Shown piece by piece: positions 8,852 to 18,278 of a DNA stretch of 64,000 nucleotides. Both the position numbers and the translations under genes were made by a program. The stretch is taken from positions 2,108,001-2,172,000 of the forward strand of contig NZ_CP151767.2 of the NCBI RefSeq assembly GCF_038443705.2, written 5' to 3'. Within the stretch, counting starts at the first letter, position 1. Each line of letters opens with the position of its first letter. This stretch comes from Yoonia sp. SS1-5 (GTDB taxonomy: Bacteria; Pseudomonadota; Alphaproteobacteria; Rhodobacterales; Rhodobacteraceae). The notes under the pieces were generated by a model. It made no database searches, was not told the origin of the DNA, and was given only the letters and a program-made list of their open reading frames with translations.

Positions 8852-9472
8852 ATGACACGGTTTCTGAAAGTTCTGGCCGTTGGTATGATGGCCAGCCTTG
8901 CCACATTGGCCATTGCAGACGAAGAGGCCGCCGTCATTGATCCGCCTGCTGCTGGCAGCGTCAGCATCACAGAAGGCCTTGCGGCCTTTGATCGGGTTTA
9001 CGAGGTCACCTCGCACCCCCGCTGCGCAAATTGCCATGTCGGCGCAAGTGACCGGCCGATGTGGTCCGGCCCCAGCTATGACCGTACGCGCCCGCATGGG
9101 ATGAATGTGCAGGCCGGGGAAAGTCGCATTGGCGCCGAAACAATGCTGTGCAGTACCTGCCATGCGTATCGGGAGGGTTTGAATGATGTCCCTCATGCGG
9201 CCCCACAAGTGGCGATGAACTGGCAACTCGCCCCGATTGAGGCCGACTGGTTTGGCCGCACATCAGACGAGATCTGCACCCAATTGCGTGACCCTCAACG
9301 CAATGGCGGGCGCACGATGGTAGAACTGGCAGAACACCTCAATCATGATCTGATCCTGCATTGGGCCTGGAACCCCGGCGGCGGACGCGAACCGGCACCC
9401 TATAGCTTGCAGCAACATGTCGATGACCTGTTGATCTGGGGCGTTGCAGGCTTTCCCTGCGCAAGTGACTAG
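8852..9472 (+). CDS. secreted c-type cytochrome of the Mo-hydroxylase operon
   Basis: 206 aa from the ATG at 8852, 8 bases after the Mo-subunit stop; a GTG at 8840 in the same frame is less likely. Residues 1-22 form a signal peptide (hydrophobic core, cleavage near IADEE). Two haem-binding CxxCH motifs are present: CANCH (58-62) and CSTCH (100-104). It is the likely electron acceptor that carries electrons from the exported Ior enzyme to the respiratory chain. Two motifs suggest a di-haem protein of unassigned cytochrome class. Confidence 0.85.
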   Translation: MTRFLKVLAVGMMASLATLAIADEEAAVIDPPAAGSVSITEGLAAFDRVYEVTSHPRCANCHVGASDRPMWSGPSYDRTRPHGMNVQAGESRIGAETMLCSTCHAYREGLNDVPHAAPQVAMNWQLAPIEADWFGRTSDEICTQLRDPQRNGGRTMVELAEHLNHDLILHWAWNPGGGREPAPYSLQQHVDDLLIWGVAGFPCASD

Positions 9473-9827
9473 ATCGCGGTTGGCGCATGGCCAATACCGT
9501 CGAACAGGTGCTCGGTCCAGCATCTATGCCTGATGTGGCTACTTAAGCTTCCCACCAGACCGCCCTGCATTAAGGCGTCGGAGGCAGTCCAGTGCTGATC
9601 GACGTAGCGACCCCTGCGCCGTGTTGTGGAACGGCGGGCATCATTGGCTCAATGCCGTGGATTTTGTGAATCCTATCAATAGTGCGGCATCATGCAGTAC
9701 CGGCGCGAACGTCAAGCATTTCCACCTCGGACCGGACCTGCATCAAGACCTTCTCGGACGGCAACAGAGCGGGACAAAACCGATTTTCGATGCTGATGCC
9801 TGAATGACCGCTCTTACTGAGCCAACA
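9473..9827. other. gene-poor stretch, nothing recognised
   Basis: About 355 bases between the cytochrome stop and the convergent DinB stop. The only frame of note is a 60-codon plus-strand ORF (9621-9803) without family resemblance or a convincing ribosome binding site. No T-tailed hairpin or repeat was recognised. Confidence 0.5.
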
Positions 9828-10340
9828 TTATGAAACGTCGGCGGGGGTAACCAACAGATCGGTGCTTTCTGTAGCCGAACCAAATGCCGTCAGTAGCGCG
9901 TGAGCTTGGCCACGGTGGTGGGTCTGGTGATTGAAGAAGTGTGCCACGAGCCTCCAAGCGGGTTGCGTTGACTTGCGTGTACGCGTCGTATTCCACCATG
10001 TGAAATCAGCTTCGAGCCAAGCTTCGTCCAGATCATGCGCCCAGCCTAGAATCGTTTCATCAAAGGTTGCGCGATCTGTTTTCAGTGTCTGCCAATCTTG
10101 ATATGCTAGCCCCTTCCCCTGATCATCTGACAAAACAGTCGCCGGCGTTCCGGCAAACCTGTTCATCCAAACACGGTCCGCCCAAAGAATGTGCGCAAGC
10201 GTCGTATGCAACGATCCGAAAAATGCGCCACGGTCTTCATTGCGTTGTTTGTCATCAAGGGCATCTGCTGCCTCATAGAGAAGGCCGTTCTGCCAATGAT
10301 TGTAGCGTGCCATCAACAACGCGTGGATCGGCGAAATCAT
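9828..10340 (-). CDS. DinB family protein
   Basis: 170 aa from the ATG at 10340, which follows a strong Shine-Dalgarno (AGGAGGAG); the frame is open further upstream but that part does not look coding. DinB/YfiT four-helix features: MARYNHWQNGLLYEA near the N terminus, HTTLAHILWADRVWM, and the C-terminal NHQTHHRGQAHALL that supplies two metal-ligand histidines. These metal-binding proteins include thiol transferases and damage-inducible proteins of unknown function. It stands alone between gene-poor stretches. Confidence 0.88.
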   Translation of the reverse strand: MISPIHALLMARYNHWQNGLLYEAADALDDKQRNEDRGAFFGSLHTTLAHILWADRVWMNRFAGTPATVLSDDQGKGLAYQDWQTLKTDRATFDETILGWAHDLDEAWLEADFTWWNTTRTRKSTQPAWRLVAHFFNHQTHHRGQAHALLTAFGSATESTDLLVTPADVS

Positions 10341-10866
10341 GAGATACTCCTCCTGTTTACTACAGGAACAGTAGCATGACCCTCCGTGGCGGACGAAACA
10401 GCTTGCATGTCGGAAACAAACTACGGCAAAGCTGCCGTTAGAGCGCCATGCAGCATCATGCAATTTGGGTTCTTTCGGCACGTTCGCTTCGTTCCACAGG
10501 AAGGTCAGCTTTACCAGTTTTTCAGGATTTGGATCAGTATTGTGCGGTACAGGTCGCACATCTCTGACGTTCCACACATGTCAGAAATCAGATTCGACGG
10601 CATTTCCATTCCGTTGTCGCGGATCGTCACAAAAGGACCGGCGCAAAACGCGCAAAGTTCTCTGCTCAAATTTGAGGGTAGATCTGCCCCACCGACGGTA
10701 AAGTTTGATGCATGCCACACGCACCGGGTCAGTTCGACCACATTCCGCAAGTTGAAAGCGCCATTCGGTGCGCTCGAAACGTCGGATACCTTGCGGCGTT
10801 TTGCAAACCGGTCAACGCGCCATATGAGGCTCGACACCAATAGCGCAGATATGAAATGAATGCGGT
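10341..10866. other. gene-poor stretch, nothing recognised
   Basis: About 525 bases upstream of the DinB gene. ORFs on both strands (such as 10386-10859 plus and 10511-10840 minus) give compositionally odd, cysteine- and arginine-rich translations with no family match. It reads as degraded intergenic filler. The DinB promoter should lie near its left end. Confidence 0.5.
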
Positions 10867-11403
10867 ATGTCGATACGCGCGCATCTTACTATTTTCCTGG
10901 TCCTCCCCGCGGCACTGCTTGCGCAAGGCGAAGGGCAGTCAGAGCGTATTGCGTCGCTCCAGGCTGGCATCATATGCCCGCCTGAAACCGTCGGGTCGGC
11001 GCCAGCGCCCGGAACGCTCGCCGGAACAACCCACATTATCGACGCTGATCCGCCCTTTGTCTCGACAGAACGCAGAGTTCCGGCCGTGCTCGGGATCGGC
11101 TTTGGGATCAAGGCGACTGCGGCAGATGCGGCAGGGATCGACAATGTGACGATGGTGGTCACCCACCCGCCCATGGGCAAGACGCAGGCACAGGTACAAA
11201 GCTTCGGAACAGCGGTCAGCGGGGTCAGCACGTCGCTGACTTTCTACCAGTTCGATTACGCCTACGAGCTGGTCTATGGCACATGGGAAATGGCCGCGAT
11301 CAAAGACGATCAAACGCTCTACCGGGTTCGGTTCGAAGTGGTACCACCACAGCAGGTTCCCGAACTGGCGGCGATTTGTGGATTTGAAGAACTGCTGTCG
11401 TAG
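10867..11403 (+). CDS. secreted DUF3859-like protein
   Basis: 178 aa with a probable signal peptide (MSIRAHLTIFLVLPAALLAQ, cleavage near residue 20). The part containing VTMVVTHPPMG and the C-terminal FDYAYELVYGTWEMAAIKD resembles DUF3859, a domain of unknown function found in periplasmic proteins; the match is from memory. It converges on the TauE/SafE gene, and its TAG abuts a hairpin that also holds the stop of that gene. Confidence 0.7.
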   Translation: MSIRAHLTIFLVLPAALLAQGEGQSERIASLQAGIICPPETVGSAPAPGTLAGTTHIIDADPPFVSTERRVPAVLGIGFGIKATAADAAGIDNVTMVVTHPPMGKTQAQVQSFGTAVSGVSTSLTFYQFDYAYELVYGTWEMAAIKDDQTLYRVRFEVVPPQQVPELAAICGFEELLS

Positions 11404-11421
11404 GATGGGTTTTAACCCATC
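11401..11421. repeat. short hairpin joining two convergent stop codons (GATGGGTT type)
   Basis: Arms GATGGGTT (11404-11411) and AACCCATC (11414-11421) with a 2-base loop. The plus-strand gene ends with TAG at 11401-11403, directly against the left arm; the minus-strand gene ends with TAA at 11414-11412, inside the hairpin. There is no T-run. A near-identical arrangement occurs at 49821-49841, so this looks like a dispersed repeat that may act as a bidirectional terminator or mRNA end. Confidence 0.6.
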
Positions 11422-12182
11422 ACCCCTCGCCGGATCAGGTTGATCCCTGCGAAGATCAACACAAACAAGGTGACGCGGCGAAACCTCTCCTGATCAAACC
11501 GGTCGCCAAGGCGAAAGCCCAGCCACATCCCCACCAAAGCCGGCAATAACAGCAGCGCCGAGAATGGCCAGGTCTGGGCATTCAGAATACCCGATTGCAA
11601 ATGCCCGGCAAACAACATGACCGACCCCAGCATGTAGATCACACCCTGCACAGACATCTGCCGATCACGCGGGGTCGCAAGTGCCAACAGATACAGCACC
11701 GTCGGCGGACCCCAGGTTCCAGCCAAACCACCCAGAATACCGGCAAGCAAACCTGCCAACCACTCGAACGGACGCCGGAGCGTGGGTGCAATCCGGGGGC
11801 GCCAACCGGCGAATTGGACAATACAAAGGGCGACAACAGGGACGCCCAGAACGATAAACATCAGATCTGCTGGAATGACGCGGACAAACTGGGTTGTGAT
11901 CAAGATCATCACGCATACGATCAGAATGTAACGCCAGTGCTCGGCGACGGCCTCGCGCGCCTGGCCCATACCGGCCCGGGCGACCTGCCACCCATTGCTG
12001 ATCAAGATGGGAAGGATGATACCCGCCACCACCAATTGCGGGTCGATCAGGATCCCCATGCCCGACACCATCACCAAGGGCATGGCAAATCCAACCGCGC
12101 CCTTCACAAAGCCGGCCAGAACGGTGACGCCGCAAGCAAACAACAACAGTTCCGGGGCGATTATTTGGAAAACATCAGGCAT
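11412..12182 (-). CDS. TauE/SafE family sulfite exporter-like permease
   Basis: 256 aa from the ATG at 12182 (MPDVFQIIAPELLLF); an ATG 7 codons upstream is possible. About eight hydrophobic helices with the family's opening motif GVTVLAGFVKGAVGFAMPLV and the second-half repeat GLLAGILGGLAGTWGPPTVLYL. Members export sulfite, sulfoacetate or other anions, or import organic anions; the substrate cannot be predicted. It is monocistronic. Confidence 0.88.
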   Translation of the reverse strand: MPDVFQIIAPELLLFACGVTVLAGFVKGAVGFAMPLVMVSGMGILIDPQLVVAGIILPILISNGWQVARAGMGQAREAVAEHWRYILIVCVMILITTQFVRVIPADLMFIVLGVPVVALCIVQFAGWRPRIAPTLRRPFEWLAGLLAGILGGLAGTWGPPTVLYLLALATPRDRQMSVQGVIYMLGSVMLFAGHLQSGILNAQTWPFSALLLLPALVGMWLGFRLGDRFDQERFRRVTLFVLIFAGINLIRRGVMG

Positions 12183-12327
12183 ATGGCGTGATACAAGCTT
12201 CACAACAGCGGCGCATCAAGGATTTACGTGCGACATTTTTGTGCTTTTTGAGGTTGTATGATGAATTATTATTGCGCTGCAACTGCGAGAGTTCTATCTC
12301 TGCACCTGCAAAAAGAGGATTCGACCC

Positions 12328-14013
12328 ATGCCCCATGACGGACAACAGATGCCAGCAGCAAGTAACCATATCTTGCAGGACCTCCTGGATCTGACTGCAG
12401 CAGCCCTGCCAGCCGTCGATGCCGTCCTTGCCACGGCCAAATCCGCGCTTGCGGCGATGGTCACGGAAGGCGGTCGCGTGTCCGCCGGGCATCTCGAAAC
12501 GCACCAGACCGCAGCCCATGGCTTTGCCTGGTTCGCCACCTATGCGCAATCCCTGCACCAGATGCAGAACTGGGCCACGCGACTGCAGGCCGCCGACAAA
12601 TTTGGCGAAACAGAGCAGCTGATCCACCAGATCGCCTTTGGAGAGTACCTTTGGCAGATCTACGGTGGCATTCAGATGAACCAGGGCGAAGTTGTCCGCT
12701 TGCAGGATATCGGGCTCAGCCAGGACGATATGCGCCCGCTGATGGTGCCGGCGGTCACAACCCTGACCCAGCAAGGCAATACCCAAGCGGTCCGCACCCG
12801 CCTTGTCACATTGATGCAGGAACAGGCCGCGAATGTGACCGTTGGTGCATCAGGTCTGGACGATGAACTTGAAATGATCCGCGAACAGTTCCGGCGGTTC
12901 AGCGTCGAAAAGGTGGAACCCTACGCGCATGACTGGCATCTCAAGGATGAACTGATCCCGATGGAGGTCATTACCGAGATGGCCGAACTTGGGGTGTTTG
13001 GTCTGACAATCCCGGAAGAATACGGTGGGTTTGGCCTGTCCAAGGCATCCATGTGCGTGGTGTCCGAGGAATTGTCGCGCGGCTATATCGGGGTCGGCTC
13101 ACTGGGGACACGTTCCGAAATCGCGGCCGAGCTGATTTTGTGCGGGGGCACGGACGCGCAAAAGGAAAAATGGCTGCCCGGTCTGGCAAGCGCCGAAATT
13201 CTGCCAACGGCTGTGTTCACCGAACCCAATACCGGATCCGACCTGGGCAGCCTGCGCACCCGCGCCCGCAAGGAGGGCGATGACTGGATCATCAGCGGCA
13301 ACAAAACCTGGATCACCCATGCGGCACGGACCCATGTGATGACCGTATTGGCGCGCACAATACCCGACACCGACAATTACAAAGGCCTGTCGATGTTCCT
13401 GGCCGAAAAAACACCCGGCACCGATGAAGACCCCTGGCAGGATCCGGGGATCTCGGGCGGCGAGATCGAGGTTTTGGGCTATCGCGGTATGAAAGAATAC
13501 ACGCTGAACTTCGACGATTTCAAAGTGAAGGGTGAAAACCTATTGGGCGAGAAAGAAGGTCAAGGTTTTAAGCAGCTTATGCAGACCTTCGAAAGCGCAC
13601 GCATCCAGACCGCCGCCCGCGCCATTGGCGTGGCGCAATCCGCATTGGACGAAGGGATGCGCTATGCGCAGGATCGCAAACAGTTCGGCAAGCCGCTGAT
13701 CGCTTTCCCGCGTGTCTCGGGCAAGCTTGCGATGATGGCCGTCGAAATCATGGTTGCCCGGCAGCTGACCTATTTCAGTGCAAATGAAAAAGACAATGAT
13801 CGCCGCTGCGACCTCGAGGCGGGGATGGCCAAACTGCTTGGCGCGCGGGTCGCCTGGGCCTGTGCGGACAACGCCTTGCAAATCCATGGCGGCAATGGTT
13901 TTGCGCTGGAATACAAGATCAGCCGCATCCTGTGCGATGCGCGTATTCTGAACATCTTCGAAGGTGCCGCCGAAATTCAGGCGCAGGTCATCGCCCGGCG
14001 TCTGCTGGACTGA
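12328..14013 (+). CDS. mcd: acyl-CoA dehydrogenase with N-terminal extension, probable (2S)-methylsuccinyl-CoA dehydrogenase
   Basis: 561 aa, about 150 longer than ordinary acyl-CoA dehydrogenases. The extra N-terminal helical domain (about 1-150) and the stretch LSRGYIGVGSLGTRSEIA match what I recall of Mcd, the enzyme that oxidises (2S)-methylsuccinyl-CoA to mesaconyl-CoA in the ethylmalonyl-CoA pathway for acetyl-CoA assimilation. The catalytic domain shows TEPNTGSDLGSL, DRKQFGKPL and HGGNGFALEYKISRI. The FEGAAEIQAQ segment near the C terminus occupies the place of the catalytic-Glu region. An isovaleryl- or methylthiopropionyl-CoA dehydrogenase is the main alternative. Confidence 0.75.
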   Translation: MPHDGQQMPAASNHILQDLLDLTAAALPAVDAVLATAKSALAAMVTEGGRVSAGHLETHQTAAHGFAWFATYAQSLHQMQNWATRLQAADKFGETEQLIHQIAFGEYLWQIYGGIQMNQGEVVRLQDIGLSQDDMRPLMVPAVTTLTQQGNTQAVRTRLVTLMQEQAANVTVGASGLDDELEMIREQFRRFSVEKVEPYAHDWHLKDELIPMEVITEMAELGVFGLTIPEEYGGFGLSKASMCVVSEELSRGYIGVGSLGTRSEIAAELILCGGTDAQKEKWLPGLASAEILPTAVFTEPNTGSDLGSLRTRARKEGDDWIISGNKTWITHAARTHVMTVLARTIPDTDNYKGLSMFLAEKTPGTDEDPWQDPGISGGEIEVLGYRGMKEYTLNFDDFKVKGENLLGEKEGQGFKQLMQTFESARIQTAARAIGVAQSALDEGMRYAQDRKQFGKPLIAFPRVSGKLAMMAVEIMVARQLTYFSANEKDNDRRCDLEAGMAKLLGARVAWACADNALQIHGGNGFALEYKISRILCDARILNIFEGAAEIQAQVIARRLLD

Positions 14014-14117
14014 TCGAAAAGCGACGTAAGATGCGAGACAGATGACCCGCAGAAAACCGTGTCAAACAGTCGGTGATCTGTCTGCGCACTGCATGCAGTG
14101 TCCGCAGTCTGGCGGTC

Positions 14118-14843
14118 TCAAAGCCGACCGATCGCGTCCAGCAATCGACCGCGTGCGGCGCTCATCGGTCGGTCCCCGAGGCTTTTGATCAACCGGTGTT
14201 CGATGAAATGCCCCGTGGTGCGAAGGGCAGCGATGATTTCGGCATTGTCAGCATCCCCTTTGCCCGCCAAAACAGGCGGTAGGGGCAGCATGCGGTCAGC
14301 CCATTCACCTGCTCCCTCGCGGCTAACGGCCCGGCCTGATTTGGGTGAGACATAGATCAGGTCCTCATTGACCCCATGCACGGCGCAGGCAGTCAGGTCC
14401 ATGCCAAAACCCATTTCTTCAAGCAAAAGCTGTTCCCAGCGCAAATAGGCCAACGGCCAGATATCCGTTTGCCCCAGCAAATCGAGAATTGCGACGGTCT
14501 GCTGATAAAGCTGCGCCTGTTCTTCACGTTCCGGCAAGACCTGGGCCAGAATGGCGCAAACCGCGTTTAGTCCCGCCAGCGACAGCCGGTCACTCATCGC
14601 CGCCGATGCCCGGCTACGTATTGGCTCAATACTGAACGCGCCAAGATGGCTATCCAACCGGGCCTTCCATGTAACCGATACTTGGGCACCCGGTTGCAAG
14701 ACAGGCGCAAGCTTGCGACTGGTCCCGCCTTTGACAACGCCTGCATGGCGGCCCCGGCTGCGCGTGAAAACCTCTACGATGACGGATGTTTCACCGAAAG
14801 GACGGGTTGTCAGTATGGCGCCTTCATCGGTCCAGGTAATCAT
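14118..14843 (-). CDS. recO: DNA repair protein RecO
   Basis: 241 aa, the usual length. It opens with the RecO OB-fold sequence [20 protein letters not shown], followed by the characteristic [15 protein letters not shown]. RecO works with RecR and RecF to load RecA on SSB-coated single-stranded DNA during gap repair. It is the last gene of the lepB-rnc-era-DUF1491-recO string, separated from DUF1491 by 230 bases holding an inverted repeat, and converges on the acyl-CoA dehydrogenase gene. Confidence 0.95.
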   Translation of the reverse strand: MITWTDEGAILTTRPFGETSVIVEVFTRSRGRHAGVVKGGTSRKLAPVLQPGAQVSVTWKARLDSHLGAFSIEPIRSRASAAMSDRLSLAGLNAVCAILAQVLPEREEQAQLYQQTVAILDLLGQTDIWPLAYLRWEQLLLEEMGFGMDLTACAVHGVNEDLIYVSPKSGRAVSREGAGEWADRMLPLPPVLAGKGDADNAEIIAALRTTGHFIEHRLIKSLGDRPMSAARGRLLDAIGRL

Positions 14844-14896
14844 GCGGCACTATCAACGCAAAACTCAAGCGGTTGCAATGCATGGCACATCCGGAC

Positions 14897-15066
14897 GCCT
14901 CCGGCGGGGGAGTATTTGGGGCAAGATGATATCACCTTGCCCCGGGACAAACCAAGTTCATCACCTCGCACGGCCATCGGCTCTCCAGCCTGTACCGCAG
15001 GCAGATCGTGGCGGTTTATTGTTAACGAAACCTTATCATCTTGCCGAAAATACTCCCGCCGGAGGC
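14897..15066. repeat. imperfect inverted repeat of a GCCTCCGGCGGGAGTATTT element
   Basis: Arm 1 (14897-14930) begins GCCTCCGGCGGGGGAGTATT and ends GCAAGATGAT. Arm 2 (15035-15066) is the same sequence inverted with small indels: read on the minus strand it begins GCCTCCGGCGGGAGTATTTT and ends in CAAGATGAT. The arms are separated by 104 bases. This G+C-rich word followed by AGTATTT is, from memory, a frequent intergenic repeat in Rhodobacteraceae. Placed inside the era-recO transcription unit, the pair could fold into a long stem that processes or attenuates the message. Confidence 0.7.
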
Positions 15067-15073
15067 ATCAAAG

Positions 15074-15400
15074 TCATTCTAACCCCGGTTCATCCAACAG
15101 GTGACGTCCCTGTTTGTCCTCAACCTCGATGACCCATAGATCCGGGTCAAAGCTTTGCTGTTTGGCAACTGACGCGTCAACTGCGGCTTCATCGCCCTCA
15201 ACAAGACTGACCCATTTCCGGTCGCCCGTGATAAGATCGAAACTGCGTTGATAGCAACAGGCCTGCCCGTCAAGCGTGTTGAGCTTTATCAGAACCGCCC
15301 CGGCCGTGGGATCGCCTTTTTTGACGACAAAGGCGGGGATCGGCACCAAACGCAAACGCGCCAGATAAGCCGACACCCATATGTCGGCTGTTAGTTTCAC
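15074..15400 (-). CDS. DUF1491 family protein
   Basis: 108 aa from a GTG whose bases overlap the era TGA (GTGA), the coupling used along this operon; the longer upstream frame runs into era. The sequence [17 protein letters not shown] at the start and the C-terminal DPDLWVIEVEDKQGRHLL are typical of DUF1491, a small family of unknown function largely restricted to Alphaproteobacteria and often next to era or recO. Confidence 0.88.
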   Translation of the reverse strand: MKLTADIWVSAYLARLRLVPIPAFVVKKGDPTAGAVLIKLNTLDGQACCYQRSFDLITGDRKWVSLVEGDEAAVDASVAKQQSFDPDLWVIEVEDKQGRHLLDEPGLE

Positions 15401-16314
15401 GTGTTTCCGTCTTTGAAATCCAGACCCATTTCCGAATACCGTTCGGATTCCTCCAGCCAATTGGGTCTAACTTTGACTTTCACGAATAAATGCACCCGGC
15501 GGCCCAAGAACTCTTCCAGCTCAAGGCGGGCCGCTTTGCTGACACCCTTCACAGTCTCGCCACCTTTGCCCAGAACAATGCCCTTGTGACCGTCGCGGGC
15601 CACATAAATCAGCTGATCAATGCGGGCCGATCCGTCGGGCCGTTCCTCCCAATTCTCGGTCTCGACAGTCAGCTCATAGGGCAGTTCCTGATGCAGGCGC
15701 AGGGTCAGTTTCTCACGGGTCATTTCGGCAGCGATCATGCGCATCGGCAGGTCAGCGATCTGATCTTCGGGGTATAGGAACGGACCCTCCGGAACCTGCT
15801 GGACCAGCCAGCTACGTAACGTGTCACAGCCATGGCCACGCTCTGCCGAGATCATGAAGGTTTCGGCAAAGGGATAAGCCGCGTTCATGTCTTTGGTCAG
15901 GGCGAGCAAAACCTCGGATTTGACCTTGTCGATCTTGTTGATCGCCAGGGCCACAGGGCTTTTGCCGGCGCGTTCGGCCAGCGTATCCAGGATGGCCTTG
16001 ACCCCATCGGTCATGCCGCGATGCGCCTCGATCATCAACACAACAACATCCGCATCCGCCGCACCGCCCCAGGCCGCTGCCACCATCGCCCGATCAAGCC
16101 GCCTGCGCGGCTGAAACAAGCCGGGGGTATCAATGAAGATCAGCTGCGCATTCTCTTCCATAGCGACACCACGGATGCGCGCGCGCGTGGTTTGCACCTT
16201 GTGGGTGACAATCGAAACCTTGGCGCCAACCATCCGGTTCAGCAAGGTCGACTTACCGGCATTCGGCTCGCCGATCAAAGCGACAAAACCAGCTTTGGTG
16301 GGGGCATCTGTCAT
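15397..16314 (-). CDS. era: GTPase Era
   Basis: 305 aa from the ATG at 16314, which overlaps the rnc stop (ATGA). G1 motif GEPNAGKST (about residues 13-21), G3 DTPG, G4 NKID, and a C-terminal KH RNA-binding domain ([19 protein letters not shown] to the end). Era binds the 3' end of 16S rRNA and assists 30S assembly; pairing with RNase III is a widespread gene order. Confidence 0.96.
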   Translation of the reverse strand: MTDAPTKAGFVALIGEPNAGKSTLLNRMVGAKVSIVTHKVQTTRARIRGVAMEENAQLIFIDTPGLFQPRRRLDRAMVAAAWGGAADADVVVLMIEAHRGMTDGVKAILDTLAERAGKSPVALAINKIDKVKSEVLLALTKDMNAAYPFAETFMISAERGHGCDTLRSWLVQQVPEGPFLYPEDQIADLPMRMIAAEMTREKLTLRLHQELPYELTVETENWEERPDGSARIDQLIYVARDGHKGIVLGKGGETVKGVSKAARLELEEFLGRRVHLFVKVKVRPNWLEESERYSEMGLDFKDGNT

Positions 16315-16991
16315 GCGCTGACCTTTTTCAATAGTGCTGTTGCGGCGGCTTGTTCTGCCTGCCGTTTGGAGCCTGCGGTTGCCTGTTCCGTCGGGCCCGA
16401 GGCAAGGCGGGCCTCGATTGTGAATTCGGGTTGGTGATCGGGGCCTTTGCGGGCAATCTCGATATATTGCGGCGGGGTTTCCCCCCTTGCCTGTGCCCAT
16501 TCCTGCAGGGCCGTTTTGGCATCCCGCGCGTCAGCTGCCACATTGCTGATCCGGCCACCCCATTGCGCCAATATCACCCGCCGTGCCGCATCAAACCCAC
16601 CATCCTGATAGACGGCGGCAATGACCGCCTCCATCGCGTCGGCAAGCAATGCCTCTTTACGGCGGCCCCCCGATTTCATCTCGGAACGGCCAAGCTTGAG
16701 CACGGCACCCAGATCAATCTGACGGGCCACGTCTGCACATGCCTCGCGCCGGACAAGGGCGTTGTAGCGCGGGGCAAGCAGGCCTTCAGGGGCAGAGGGA
16801 TCAGCATTCAGCAAAGCCTCGGCCATCACAAGGCCCAGCACCCGATCACCCAGAAATTCAAGCCGTTGATTGTCATCGCGGTGCGGGCTGACCATCGAGG
16901 AATGCGTCACCGCCCGCACCAGCAACTCCGGCGTTTCAAAACGATGCCCAAGCCGCTTGGCAAAGGCTGAGAGATCAGCAGACAGCTTCAA
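16311..16991 (-). CDS. rnc: ribonuclease III
   Basis: 226 aa. The RNase III signature [18 protein letters not shown] lies near residues 41-58, the second acidic cluster is [11 protein letters not shown], and a double-stranded-RNA-binding domain covers about residues 155-226 ([26 protein letters not shown]). It cuts double-stranded RNA in rRNA precursors and structured mRNAs. Overlaps lepB upstream and era downstream by 4 bases each, so the three are probably cotranscribed. Confidence 0.97.
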   Translation of the reverse strand: MKLSADLSAFAKRLGHRFETPELLVRAVTHSSMVSPHRDDNQRLEFLGDRVLGLVMAEALLNADPSAPEGLLAPRYNALVRREACADVARQIDLGAVLKLGRSEMKSGGRRKEALLADAMEAVIAAVYQDGGFDAARRVILAQWGGRISNVAADARDAKTALQEWAQARGETPPQYIEIARKGPDHQPEFTIEARLASGPTEQATAGSKRQAEQAAATALLKKVSA

Positions 16992-17824
16992 TCCAGCGCC
17001 TTGAAGAACCGGTCACTGCGCCATGTCCAGAAGGCCAGCATCGAGCGTCCTGCTGAGGAAAAGATCACGCGGTCTGCACGGCCAACAATATCCTTGCGAT
17101 CTACAAAACCAACGCCCCGGGCGGCCTGCGGAAATCGGCTATCCGTGGAATTGTCGCGGTTATCACCCATGAAGAAGAACTGATCCGCAGGCACCGTGAA
17201 CACGCCCGTATTATCCGCGGCCCGGTTCCCGATATTCAGGATCGCGTGGCTGACGCCATTGGGCAGTGTTTCAATCTGGCGTTCCTTTTCACACACCGCC
17301 CCAAGGCCGACGGCGCCATTGGCGCATTGCGGCTGATTGCGAAGGGGGCCTTGGGGTTCCATGATTTCGGTGAATGTCCCGGCATCTTCAACGACAACGG
17401 CCTCATCGTTGATATAGAGCTGCCCATCCTGCATCTGGACGCGATCACCCGGCACGCCGATCAGGCGCTTGATAAAATCCCGACCTGTCACCGGATGGCG
17501 AAACACCACGATATCACCCGCCTGCGGATCGCTGCCAAAAAGCCGGTCGTCATAACCCTCGAACCAGCCGCAAAAATCCTCGGCACCGATATCAACGCCT
17601 ACTTGCGGGATCCGGACCGAGGGGCAGGACGCATAGGAATAGCCATAGACCATCTTGTTGACGAACAGGAAGTCACCGATCAGCAAGGTATCCTTCATCG
17701 AACCCGACGGGATCCAGAATGGCTGGAAAAAGACCGTCCGGAAAATTCCGGCGATCACCAATGCCCAGAAAACTGTCTTGAATGTCTCGACAATACTGCC
17801 GACGAAGCCTTGTTTTTCGGCCAT
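16988..17824 (-). CDS. lepB: signal peptidase I
   Basis: 278 aa. One N-terminal membrane helix (about 12-33) precedes the catalytic serine in [10 protein letters not shown] (Ser42); the catalytic lysine lies in [13 protein letters not shown] (Lys119), and [11 protein letters not shown] is the conserved box near the C terminus. It removes signal peptides from exported proteins on the periplasmic side of the inner membrane. It follows acpS after 52 bases and overlaps rnc. Confidence 0.97.
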   Translation of the reverse strand: MAEKQGFVGSIVETFKTVFWALVIAGIFRTVFFQPFWIPSGSMKDTLLIGDFLFVNKMVYGYSYASCPSVRIPQVGVDIGAEDFCGWFEGYDDRLFGSDPQAGDIVVFRHPVTGRDFIKRLIGVPGDRVQMQDGQLYINDEAVVVEDAGTFTEIMEPQGPLRNQPQCANGAVGLGAVCEKERQIETLPNGVSHAILNIGNRAADNTGVFTVPADQFFFMGDNRDNSTDSRFPQAARGVGFVDRKDIVGRADRVIFSSAGRSMLAFWTWRSDRFFKALD

Positions 17825-17876
17825 TCTTTGATCCTTTTTGGCGTTTGAGGCTACATGAGGCCGCGCGCGTGCCCTG

Positions 17877-18278
17877 TCAAGCGATGGGACGGGCCTCGAT
17901 CACGACAAAGGCCTGCGCCCAAGGATGATCGTCGGTCAGCGTGACGTGGATGACAGCCTCGTGACCCGGTGGGGTCATTTTGTCCAATCTGTCTTTTGCC
18001 CACCCTGTGACATGCATCACGGGCTGACCCGTCCGCAGATTGGTGACTGACATGTCCTTCCAGGCGATCCCCATGGCCAGCCCGGTGCCCAGCGCCTTGG
18101 AACATGCCTCTTTGGCGGCCCATCGCTTTGCGTATGTGCCGGCCACGTCCTTGCGCCGCTCTGCCTTGGCCTGCTCTGTCTCGGTGAAGACCCGATTGCG
18201 GAACCTGTCACCGAACCGGTCGAGCGTCCCGGCAATCCGGTCGATATTTGCCAGATCGGTCCCAACGCCAAGGATCAC
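17877..18278 (-). CDS. acpS: holo-[acyl-carrier-protein] synthase
   Basis: 133 aa. The metal-binding aspartate lies in [10 protein letters not shown] (Asp8) and the glutamate in [16 protein letters not shown] (Glu57 or 58). AcpS transfers 4'-phosphopantetheine from CoA to the serine of acyl carrier protein, activating fatty-acid synthesis. The start overlaps the Dabb gene stop by ATGA; lepB follows, the usual acpS-lepB-rnc-era order in this class. Confidence 0.95.
   Translation of the reverse strand: MILGVGTDLANIDRIAGTLDRFGDRFRNRVFTETEQAKAERRKDVAGTYAKRWAAKEACSKALGTGLAMGIAWKDMSVTNLRTGQPVMHVTGWAKDRLDKMTPPGHEAVIHVTLTDDHPWAQAFVVIEARPIA

Noticed and set aside
9621..9803. 60-codon plus-strand ORF in a gene-poor stretch
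   Set aside because: No family resemblance, no good ribosome binding site, odd composition.
10386..10859. 157-codon plus-strand ORF upstream of the DUF3859-like gene
   Set aside because: Cysteine/arginine-rich, no motif, and competing frames on the other strand; looks noncoding.
14087..14100. CACTGCATGCAGTG perfect palindrome between the acyl-CoA dehydrogenase and recO genes
   Set aside because: Too short and without a T-run or a second copy to assign a role; chance not excluded.
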